From positions 1 through 64,000 of the forward strand of contig JAFGRT010000021.1 of the NCBI GenBank assembly GCA_016935015.1: a stretch of 64,000 bases of DNA. The letters run 5' to 3'. The DNA is from Acidobacteriota bacterium. GTDB lineage: Bacteria > Acidobacteriota > JAAYUB01. Below, in pieces: positions 29,284 through 37,262 of the stretch. The translations under genes and the position numbers were made by a program. The notes beneath the pieces were generated by a model, which was not told the DNA's origin, did no database searches, and worked only from the letters and a program-made list of their open reading frames with translations. How positions within the stretch are numbered: position 1 is the stretch's first letter; each line of letters opens with the position of its first letter.

Positions 29284-31123
29284 CTCTGTCTTCCTGCGCC
29301 GGGCTCTTCACTACCGGCAGCACCAGGCGGATGCGCGTGATGTCTTCCTCGTTCACCGTCAGGTATTCAATCCGGCCGTCGTAATTTCCCTGGATGATTT
29401 CTTCGGCGACTTTCAGAGCAAAATGAGTGGGATTGAAAAAATTAGTGCCCGCCATGGATGGGATGCCGGAGAGGCTGGCCATGATGGGCGTCCCCGCCCG
29501 GTTGTTGCGCCCCTCGATCAGAGTGGCGATCGCCGCGCCGTCCTCCACCAGTTCGGACTGGATGAGGAGTCCCGAGTCATAAAAAGTGAAGGTGTCCAGG
29601 ATGATTTTCATCAGGGTGATCAGAACTTCGATCCCCTCGTTGGGTTCCACCTGGATGGTCGGCAGATTGTGATCGGCCTGTTTGTCGCGCCGGACCTTCA
29701 CCTGTTTGGTCAACAAGTCGTTGGATAGAAAGAGCAGGCTTTCGTCGATGATCTCCGGCCAGGAGCGCCGCACTTTCATAAAACCGGCCTTGGTGGAGAA
29801 TTCCTGGAGGGTTTTGATGCCGCCGGAGACCTGTTCCAGATACTGATGGATATTCTCCGCCTTCTGGTTCAGGTCGTCCAGGTCGATGGGGCCGTCGGCC
29901 TTGCGGTGGCGCTTGATGGCCCGCATCAGGTTCAGTACGTTCAGGCGGGCCACCGTCAGGGGATTGGAGATTTCATTGGGCAGCCGGATGGCCAGGGTGC
30001 CCAGGGCCGTCAGCCGCTGGATCTGCATCATCTTGACCGCCGAAATCTGCATGCTTTTAAGATATTGAAGGTTCTCTAGCGCCACGGCCAGCATGTCCAC
30101 CAGGATGGCCAGGAATTTCTCGGCGTCCTCGGTGAAGTAGGGGATCCCGTCGCGGGGGATCTTGTTGTACAGCTTGATACAGCCGATAATGTCCGACTTG
30201 ATGCGAATGGGCACGCCCAGGAAAGTCAAGCGATCGCCGTACTTCAGGGTGCCCTTGATGACGTTGCGGTATTTGCCCTTGTACTGCTTCAACGACAGCA
30301 CGTTACGGCTGCGCAGGATGACCCCCTGTTGTACAATGTACCCGGTCAGCCCCTCGCCCACCCGGTGAGTGGCCGAATGGATGAGGGTTTCGGGGATTCC
30401 GTAACCGGCGCGCAGGGCCAGCAGGCCGGGATCCTCGTCGGAGCGGGTATAGATCTCGCAGGTTTCTGAAGAGAAGGTCTCGGCACAGCCCCGGGCAATG
30501 AAGTTCAGCAGGTCCTGTTCGTTGAAGTATGTATGCAAGCGGGTGCCGATCTCCAGCAACAGGGTGAAATATTCGGATTTGCGTTTTTCATGGATGAAGA
30601 GGCGGGCTTTCTCCAGCGCCACGGCCAGGTACTGGGCGATGGAAATGAGCAGCTCCTGATCCTTTTCGGTGAAATTGATGTCGTCGGAGGACATCCGGAT
30701 GACGCCGATACATTCCTCCCGGGCGTTCAGCAGGGGGACACCCAGGTAGGACTTGAAGCGACGCAGGCCGATAAGGCTGTGTTTTCCCTTCCATGTGAGA
30801 TCGGCGGCAATCTGTTTCAGGGATTCGGGGCCTTTGCGGTCAAAATCCTGCAGCAACAGCGGGCGCCGGTGCTTGAATACCCAGCCGGTCAGGCCCTCCC
30901 CTTTCTGGTAGGTAATGCGGCCGCTGACGGGGAGCGGATCCGGGGATGACGACTTGCTCAGGATGATTTCATCCTCGTTCTCCTCGTCCCGCAGAAAAAG
31001 GGCGCAGATCTTGCTGTGAAAGACCCCGGGCACGATGTTGACGATCCGCTCCATCACCAGTTCGGGATCGAGCTCCGACAGGATGGTCAGGATTTCCTGT
31101 AGATGGGAGGCCTTCAGTTCCAT
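29258..31123 (-). CDS. GAF-domain protein with degenerate histidine-kinase-like C-terminus
   Basis: Two GAF-like regions (FHSKICALFLRDEENEDEIIL...GEGLTGWVFKHRRPLLLQDF; EIYTRSDEDPGLLALRAGYGIPETLI...GEGLTGYIVQQG); LTALGTLAIRLPNEISNPLTVARLNVL resembles an H-box but without the His. Confidence 0.8.
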   Translation of the reverse strand: MELKASHLQEILTILSELDPELVMERIVNIVPGVFHSKICALFLRDEENEDEIILSKSSSPDPLPVSGRITYQKGEGLTGWVFKHRRPLLLQDFDRKGPESLKQIAADLTWKGKHSLIGLRRFKSYLGVPLLNAREECIGVIRMSSDDINFTEKDQELLISIAQYLAVALEKARLFIHEKRKSEYFTLLLEIGTRLHTYFNEQDLLNFIARGCAETFSSETCEIYTRSDEDPGLLALRAGYGIPETLIHSATHRVGEGLTGYIVQQGVILRSRNVLSLKQYKGKYRNVIKGTLKYGDRLTFLGVPIRIKSDIIGCIKLYNKIPRDGIPYFTEDAEKFLAILVDMLAVALENLQYLKSMQISAVKMMQIQRLTALGTLAIRLPNEISNPLTVARLNVLNLMRAIKRHRKADGPIDLDDLNQKAENIHQYLEQVSGGIKTLQEFSTKAGFMKVRRSWPEIIDESLLFLSNDLLTKQVKVRRDKQADHNLPTIQVEPNEGIEVLITLMKIILDTFTFYDSGLLIQSELVEDGAAIATLIEGRNNRAGTPIMASLSGIPSMAGTNFFNPTHFALKVAEEIIQGNYDGRIEYLTVNEEDITRIRLVLPVVKSPAQEDRDEQPDSHY

Positions 31124-31142
31124 GGTTAGCGGTGCCTCAAAT

Positions 31143-31168
31143 GAAAAATCCGGCCCGGGGGCCGGATT
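31143..31168 (-). terminator. Rho-independent terminator downstream of tRNA-fMet
   Basis: On the minus strand: AATCCGGCC-CCCG-GGCCGGATT stem (31147-31168) followed by TTTTTCATTT. Confidence 0.7.
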
Positions 31169-31172
31169 CAAT

Positions 31173-31250
<78 letters not shown>

Positions 31251-31305
31251 CCATGAAAGAAGCATTATAGAAAATCCGGACCGGATATGTCAAGGGATAA
31301 TTCCC

Positions 31306-32547
31306 CTAATCCTCAAGGGGGAGATCGTCATCGACGATCTGATGTCGTACGAGCACCGTTTCCAGGTAATCGATATTTTGGCGGACGTATCGGCGTTTCC
31401 GGGTGTAGGGTCCGAAAAAGAAGCTGCGCTTGAATCCGTACACAAGCATATCCTTGAGCTGATGGACCGTGAACGGAAAGTGCTTGATGGCCAGCTCCAG
31501 TTCACGGGAGACGGACGTGCGGGAGACCAGCCGGTTGTCGGTGCACAGGGTGCAGCTCAACCGGTTATCTATCATCTGGCCGAAGGAATGATCCGCAATC
31601 CGATGGAGCGTGGGAATCGTCTGCATGTTGCTGGACAGGCAGACCTCGATGGTGATGCGCCGGTCGGCGATGTACTGGGAGAGGCGTTCCACATAGTCCT
31701 GCTTGTCAAGGATATCGTTGGAGCGGATCATGTCCGTGGCGAAGAGGTAGTTGCCATGGCCGATACGGTCGGCGTGCAGCTCGGTGATGGCCTGGAAGAT
31801 GCTCTCAGGGCCGTAGGCTTCACCGGCGTGAACTGTTTTTTTCATGAAGTTACGATGCACGAAATCATAGGCGGGCTTGAAATCGATGGCCGGGTAACCC
31901 ATCTCATCACCGGCCAGATCGAAGCCCACCACCGGGATTCCGAATTCATCCCGCACCCGTACAGCCGCCCGGGCCAGTTCGATGGCCGCCATCTGGAAGA
32001 CTTCTTTCTGGGTGGAAAACTGGTGGATCTCATAGAGCTGGCGGTAGTAATCGGAGTACACCGGTTCGAACTTGCGCAAGGCGCAGACGATGATGCCATA
32101 AGCGAAAGGCGGTTCCTCGCCGTCGCGAATAGCCGCCACGGAATGGTTGTAATGATCGACGGCCCGCTGCAGGCCGCGGTTGACGGCCAGCAGCACATCC
32201 TTGAACTCCAGGCCGGGCCGGATATGGAGGTGCGGCGCGAAGCGGACCTCGATGTATCGGACTCCCTCCCGGATGTTGTCTTCCATCAGTTCGAAAGACA
32301 CCCGTTCCAGGGATTCCGGGTCCTGCAGAACGGCCACGGTGTACTGAAAACCCTTCAGGTATTCTGTGAGATTGTCGTAGCGTTCCTTGAACACCAATTC
32401 CAGCATCCCCGCCTCGGAGTCCGATGGAAGTTCGATCTTTTTCTCTCTGGCCAGCTCCAGCAGCGTGCCGATGCGCAACGAACCATCCAGGTGAAGGTGG
32501 AGATCGGTTTTGGGCAGTTCCCGGATGACCTGCTTGCTCAGTTTCAT
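31306..32547 (-). CDS. add: Adenosine deaminase
   Basis: ELPKTDLHLHLDGSLRIGTLLELA...VHAGEAYGPESI...DRIGHG...SNMQTIPTLHRIADH...TDNRLVSRTS; start MKLSK at 32547. Confidence 0.94.
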   Translation of the reverse strand: MKLSKQVIRELPKTDLHLHLDGSLRIGTLLELAREKKIELPSDSEAGMLELVFKERYDNLTEYLKGFQYTVAVLQDPESLERVSFELMEDNIREGVRYIEVRFAPHLHIRPGLEFKDVLLAVNRGLQRAVDHYNHSVAAIRDGEEPPFAYGIIVCALRKFEPVYSDYYRQLYEIHQFSTQKEVFQMAAIELARAAVRVRDEFGIPVVGFDLAGDEMGYPAIDFKPAYDFVHRNFMKKTVHAGEAYGPESIFQAITELHADRIGHGNYLFATDMIRSNDILDKQDYVERLSQYIADRRITIEVCLSSNMQTIPTLHRIADHSFGQMIDNRLSCTLCTDNRLVSRTSVSRELELAIKHFPFTVHQLKDMLVYGFKRSFFFGPYTRKRRYVRQNIDYLETVLVRHQIVDDDLPLED

Positions 32548-32699
32548 TGTGTTTCCTTCCAACGGCCGGGAGGACCTCCGGCCATTACCGATGATGCGAG
32601 AGGAAGTGGATGGTTGTGCTGCCCGTGTCGACCGGATCGCCGATGCATCCGCCCGCCGGGTGCAAAAAACAACATTTTAAAATAAACTGCTCCGAAAGC

Positions 32700-33013
32700 A
32701 ACAGAAATTGTCCGGATGCTGCGCCGGCCCTCGCTGCGGCCGTATCCCCGTTCATCATCGACGACCCAGCGCGCCCCCAGGCGATCGAAAGCCGGAAACA
32801 GGGCGGCAGCATCGGCCACCACTTCGTCGTTGCCGTGAAAACAGAGCCGCCGGAAGCGCGGGGATTGTCCGCGGCGTATTTCCAGATGTGCACCCGAATG
32901 CCGGGGACCACGGCAATCATCTCGTCCCGGGTTCCGGCCGGTGGCGGGAGGGTGTTCCGGTGTGGGAAGAACGGGCGTTCACCCAACGGCGGGGATTCGA
33001 AAAGAGAAGTCAT
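32700..33013 (-). pseudogene. Frameshifted, 3'-truncated alpha/beta-hydrolase remnant
   Basis: Frame 1: ...GIRVHIWKYAADNPRASGG; then a shift to LCFHGNDEVVADAAALFPAFDRLGARWVVDDERGYGRSEGRRS. The HGN and D.RGYGRS.G motifs sit in a different frame from the N-terminal part; similarity ends around 32720. Confidence 0.6.
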
Positions 33014-33032
33014 CGCCCCTCGCGCCCTTGCA

Positions 33033-33830
33033 TCAAGTGCCGAAACTCCAGTCTTCTTCCAGCGCCGGGCAAGGGGAATGGCAGACGGGGCATTCCAGCC
33101 GACGGTTCAACCGGCCGGCAATTTCGAAGCGGTGTCCGCACTGCCAGCATTGGCAAAAAAATGAGCAGATCGCCAGCGGATCTCCGGTCATCAGGCGGTA
33201 GTAAAATATTTTGGCATCCTGCACCAACAGGTTTTCAACCAGCGTACTCTGACGCTGCCGGGCCGCCTCCGCCGCCGGCGCAGCGGGCCAGCGTTTGCGG
33301 CGGGCATCATGTCGGCGCGCGGCTGTCTGCGTCAAACTTTCCGCCAGCTGTTCACGCTGCAGCCGGGACGTTCGGAGCCGTTCCTGGTATCTTTCCCTGT
33401 CCTGCCGCAGCTGTTCCCGCCGACGGGTTTCCCTGGCCTCCTCCATGCGACGGCGCGCCTCTTCCATTTTACGCTGCCGCTTCTCTTCCGCCCGAAGCTC
33501 CTCCTCACGCCGGCGGGCTTCCTCCTCGATTTTTTGTTGTTCGGCCTGCCGCCGCACTTCCTCGTGACGGAAATTGTCCAGTTCCTGCTCCGCTTCCAGG
33601 CACATACTGACGAACGCCGTCAGATCCTGCGAGTGGGTCTGTTCCGGATTTTGCATTACTTTCCGGCAGATGGCGTCGATTTTCAGCAGTTGCTTGACAA
33701 GATTCACCGGTAGCCGGGATTTCAGCTGCTGGATCTGCTCCGTCAAGGAACCGTCGTCGGTTGCGAAATCACGGCCCAGGATTTTCCTGAATTTCTTGTC
33801 GAATTTGTTGACAACATCCACACCGCTCAT
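33033..33830 (-). CDS. Coiled-coil protein with C-terminal zinc ribbon
   Basis: MSGVDVVNKFDKKFRKILGRDFATDDGSL...long R/E-rich coiled coil...CWQCGHRFEIAGRLNRRLECPVCHSPC; start at ATG 33830 rather than the longer ORF. Confidence 0.75.
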   Translation of the reverse strand: MSGVDVVNKFDKKFRKILGRDFATDDGSLTEQIQQLKSRLPVNLVKQLLKIDAICRKVMQNPEQTHSQDLTAFVSMCLEAEQELDNFRHEEVRRQAEQQKIEEEARRREEELRAEEKRQRKMEEARRRMEEARETRRREQLRQDRERYQERLRTSRLQREQLAESLTQTAARRHDARRKRWPAAPAAEAARQRQSTLVENLLVQDAKIFYYRLMTGDPLAICSFFCQCWQCGHRFEIAGRLNRRLECPVCHSPCPALEEDWSFGT

Positions 33831-34097
33831 TGATTTCTCCCTTGTCCGATGTGCGTTCTGACGGTATCTCCTCCACAGGCATCGCCGTCCGGTGCCGGCG
33901 GTGCAGATTCCCATGCTGGACGCCGCCCGCGAGAAGATCGCCGGACGAAACCGAAGGGAAATGACAACCGCTTGTTCTCCGGATGGAATAGGTACTGATC
34001 TTATTCTAGGCAGACGGCCCGGTAATTTCAAGGGTGAATTCCCTGGTGCTTTTGTTAGAATGGATGCCACGGGTGATCTTTTCCCCGGGAGGTGCCC

Positions 34098-34406
34098 ATG
34101 ATCGTGACTTGTGTGTTCGTGCATGTCAAGGCGGAACATGTGTCGGATTTCATTGCCGCCAGCCGAGGTAATCATCAGGGCTCCGTAGTCGAGGAGGGCA
34201 ATCTCCGCTTCGATGTTTTGCAATCCACAGACGATCCCACCCGCTTCCTCCTCTATGAGGTCTATACCACGCCAGAAGCGGCCGCCCGGCACAAGGCGAC
34301 GGCGCATTACCTGGAATGGCGGGCGGCGGTCGCTGACTGGATGGCGACACCGCGTCATGGGGAGACATATCGGGTTGTTTACCCGGCGGATGTGTCCCGA
34401 TGGTAA
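34098..34406 (+). CDS. Antibiotic biosynthesis monooxygenase (ABM)-like protein
   Basis: MIVTCVFVHVKAEHVSDFIAASRGNHQGSVVEEGNLRFDVLQSTDDPTRFLLYEVYTTPEAAARHKAT. Confidence 0.92.
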   Translation: MIVTCVFVHVKAEHVSDFIAASRGNHQGSVVEEGNLRFDVLQSTDDPTRFLLYEVYTTPEAAARHKATAHYLEWRAAVADWMATPRHGETYRVVYPADVSRW

Positions 34407-35587
34407 ACCTGGACTTTCGTTTCGCCCACACGCCGCGGATCCTTTTCGGAGCCGGCACCTTTGCCCGCCTGCCGGAAGTGCTGGCCGGTTTCGGCCGGAG
34501 TGCCCTGATTGTTACCGGGAGTCGTTCACTGGCCGAATCCGGCCGATTGTCGGAATTCCTCCTCGCCCTTTCCGAGCGCGGTGTCGCCGCGGCCACAGTG
34601 GCCGTCCAGGGTGAACCATCGACCGAGTTGGTGGACCAGATAGTGACGGGGCACGGACAACCACTTCCCGACGTGGTGGCTGCCATCGGCGGTGGCAGTG
34701 TACTGGACACCGGCAAGGCCGTCTCGGCCATGCTGCCTTCGGGAGAGAGCGTGACAGACTATCTGGAAGGGGTTGGTCACGGGCGGCCGCACCCGGGTCG
34801 AAAAGTGCCGCTGGTAGCCGTGCCCACCACCGCCGGCACCGGCAGCGAGGCCACCAAAAATGCGGTTATCAGCCGGGTAGGACGGGATGGGGGGTTCAAG
34901 AAATCCCTGCGTCACGACCGCTTCGTGCCGGATGTCGCCCTGGTGGATCCGGAGCTGGCCATGTCCTGTCCGCCACACATCACCGCCGCCTGCGGCCTGG
35001 ATGCCTTTACCCAGCTACTGGAATCCTACGTGTCCACCGCTGCCTCACCGTTGACCGATGCCCTGGCCTGGAGCGGCCTGGCGCGGCTGAAAGACAGTCT
35101 GATCCCAGCTCTGAGAGAAGGGCGCCGGAATCTGCCGTCCCGGGCCGGTATGGCCTACGCGGCCCTGCTCTCGGGCATCACCCTGACCAACGCCGGTCTG
35201 GGCGTCGTCCACGGTCTGGCGTCGCCTTTGGGCGCCGCCTTCCCCATTCCGCACGGCGTGGTATGCGGGACCCTCGTCGGGGTCGCCACTCGCACCAACG
35301 TGGACCGCATTCTGGCCCGGCCGGAGAAGTACCCGCAGGCCCTGGAAAAGTACGCCCGGGTGGGCCGTCTCCTGGCCGGTCACCGCAGCGAGACGCCGGC
35401 GGATGATTGCCGTCGCCTGCTGATGATCATTGACCGCTGGGTGCGTGAGACGGTCATGCCTCGCCTGGGGGATTACGGCATCGGAGCGGATGACCTGGAC
35501 AGTCTCGCTGCAGCGGCCGGCATCAAGAACAATCCGGTACCGCTGGACAAGATCGATCTTCGCCGTTTGCTATCCGCGCGCCTGTAG
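34400..35587 (+). CDS. Iron-containing alcohol dehydrogenase
   Basis: RILFGAGTFARLPEVL...VAAIGGGSVLDTGKAVSAM...LVAVPTTAGTGSEATKNAVI...HGLASPLGAAFPIPHGVVCG; start overlaps the ABM gene. Confidence 0.94.
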   Translation: MVNLDFRFAHTPRILFGAGTFARLPEVLAGFGRSALIVTGSRSLAESGRLSEFLLALSERGVAAATVAVQGEPSTELVDQIVTGHGQPLPDVVAAIGGGSVLDTGKAVSAMLPSGESVTDYLEGVGHGRPHPGRKVPLVAVPTTAGTGSEATKNAVISRVGRDGGFKKSLRHDRFVPDVALVDPELAMSCPPHITAACGLDAFTQLLESYVSTAASPLTDALAWSGLARLKDSLIPALREGRRNLPSRAGMAYAALLSGITLTNAGLGVVHGLASPLGAAFPIPHGVVCGTLVGVATRTNVDRILARPEKYPQALEKYARVGRLLAGHRSETPADDCRRLLMIIDRWVRETVMPRLGDYGIGADDLDSLAAAAGIKNNPVPLDKIDLRRLLSARL

Positions 35588-35610
35588 CCGCCGAAACGAC
35601 GGCCGCCCGA

Positions 35611-35638
35611 TTGCCTTTGCCGCTGGATCTGCTATAAT
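35611..35638 (+). promoter_or_regulatory. Candidate sigma70-type promoter TTGCCT-N16-TATAAT
   Basis: TTGCCT at 35611-35616 and TATAAT at 35633-35638, 45 bp upstream of the GGDEF gene start. Confidence 0.5.
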
Positions 35639-35682
35639 GGAAAGGCCTTGCCGGATATTCTGAAGCGGAGAGATGTCGCGAC

Positions 35683-36564
35683 ATGACTTCGGACGACTAT
35701 GAAACCATTGCCGGTAATGTGTTTCGGCCGCCCTCACAGGATGCCCGCGTCGACGCGTATCTGGTGGTTGTGGCGGGCATCGATATCGGTAAGATCTATC
35801 CCGTGCAGGGTACGGCCGTGATCATCGGCCGGGGGGCCGATTGCACCATCGTCTGTGACAGTCCGCTGGCCTCGCGGCTTCATGCCCGGCTGGAGATCCG
35901 CGACGGCGAGACCTGGATCGTGGACCTGGGCAGCACCAACGGAACCCTGGTCAATTTCGAACCCATCAAGGAAAAACAGCTGGTCGACGGCGACAAAATC
36001 GCCATCGGCGAGACGGTGCTGAAATACCTGGCCGCCGACACCATCGACAAGACGTTTCACGATGAAGTGTACAAGCTCACCTCGCGGGATCCCCTGACCC
36101 AAGCGTACAACCGGCTGTTTCTGGAGGAAATGCTGGTCAGGGAATTTCAACGGGCAAGGCGCGCCCACGGCAAACTGAGCCTGTGCATGATGGACCTTGA
36201 CTATTTCAAGGAAGTCAACGACCGGTTCGGTCACCCGGCCGGCGATGGGGTGCTGCGCGGCCTGAGCGAACTGGTGCAGCAGATCATCCGCCAGGAGGAT
36301 ATTTTCGCCCGGTACGGCGGCGAGGAATTCTGTCTTTTGTTGCCGGGGCGGAGCAGAAAGAAAGCTCTGGCCATCGCCGAACGGATCCGCAAGTCGGTGG
36401 AGCGGCATGTTTTTCAGCAGGACGGGGAACTCATCCGGATTACCGTCAGCATCGGTGTCTGCAGTTTGTCCGAGTCGATCACGGTGGCGGAGGAGATGAT
36501 CCGTGAGGCGGACCGGATGCTGTATCGGTCCAAGGAATCCGGGCGCAACCGGGTGACCGGCTGA
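35683..36564 (+). CDS. FHA-GGDEF diguanylate cyclase
   Basis: FHA: AVIIGRGADCTIVCDSPLASRLHARLEIRDGETWIVDLGSTNGTLVN; GGDEF: SRDPLTQAYNRLFLEEML...RYGGEEFCLLLPG. Confidence 0.94.
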   Translation: MTSDDYETIAGNVFRPPSQDARVDAYLVVVAGIDIGKIYPVQGTAVIIGRGADCTIVCDSPLASRLHARLEIRDGETWIVDLGSTNGTLVNFEPIKEKQLVDGDKIAIGETVLKYLAADTIDKTFHDEVYKLTSRDPLTQAYNRLFLEEMLVREFQRARRAHGKLSLCMMDLDYFKEVNDRFGHPAGDGVLRGLSELVQQIIRQEDIFARYGGEEFCLLLPGRSRKKALAIAERIRKSVERHVFQQDGELIRITVSIGVCSLSESITVAEEMIREADRMLYRSKESGRNRVTG

Positions 36565-36588
36565 TCCGGCCGCCGCCCGGTGACCGGC

Positions 36589-37086
36589 CTATTTCTTCTT
36601 TTTGCCGTCCGTTTTCTTTTTCTTCCTGTCTTTCTTGCTCTTCTTGTCCTTCTTGCCTTTTTTATTTTTCTTGTCGGCGGCAATCTCCTTGTCTTTGGCC
36701 TTGTTCTTTGCCTTTTTTTTCAGCTTTTTCCGGGTTTGGGTCTCGGTGATGGATTCGGGCAGTTTCAGCAGGACCTCTGCTTCCTGCAGCGGTTGGCCGG
36801 GTAAAGGTGATGGGGAAAGCGGCTCGGCCTTGGTCGGAACGGTGAAATCGGCCAGGCAAGCCCGGATGCCTTTCATTGTCCGCGTTCCAATTTGGGGAAT
36901 GGCCGCGATGGTGTCGGGTTCGCTTTCCATCCGCGAGAACAGCTCACCGATGGTCTGGACCCCGCCTTTGAGCAGGAGGGTGATGGTCCGGGGTGGTAGT
37001 TCCATTTCGGACAAAGGCAGAGCGAGGACTTCGGCGGGGATCTCCACCCAACCGACAGGCGACGTACGCTTGGCAGGCTTGGTCAT
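36589..37086 (-). CDS. Hypothetical protein: RNAP alpha-CTD-like helix-hairpin-helix domain plus Lys-rich tail
   Basis: LALPLSEMELPPRTITLLLKGGVQTIGELFSRMESEPDTIAAIPQIGTRTMKGIRACLADF resembles alpha-CTD; last 47 aa contain 27 Lys. Confidence 0.7.
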   Translation of the reverse strand: MTKPAKRTSPVGWVEIPAEVLALPLSEMELPPRTITLLLKGGVQTIGELFSRMESEPDTIAAIPQIGTRTMKGIRACLADFTVPTKAEPLSPSPLPGQPLQEAEVLLKLPESITETQTRKKLKKKAKNKAKDKEIAADKKNKKGKKDKKSKKDRKKKKTDGKKKK

Positions 37087-37262
37087 AGTATCTTCTCCGC
37101 TTGGATGAATATAATATCACTGCCGGCAGCCCGGTATTCAAGATATCGGTGAACTGCCGCGTTGAACGTTGGCGCGAAAAGGAGCAATCACTCTCATTGT
37201 AACCATCCTCGAGTAGACTTTCAAGTGTGAGAATCAATCAGGTGTTCATTGGCCGGTGGGAT

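Noticed and set aside
36589-36730. Lys-rich tail as assembly artefact
   Set aside because: The tract is irregular (mixed K/D/N/S/G codons) rather than a simple homopolymer, and the frame stays open to a normal stop, so I treat it as real.
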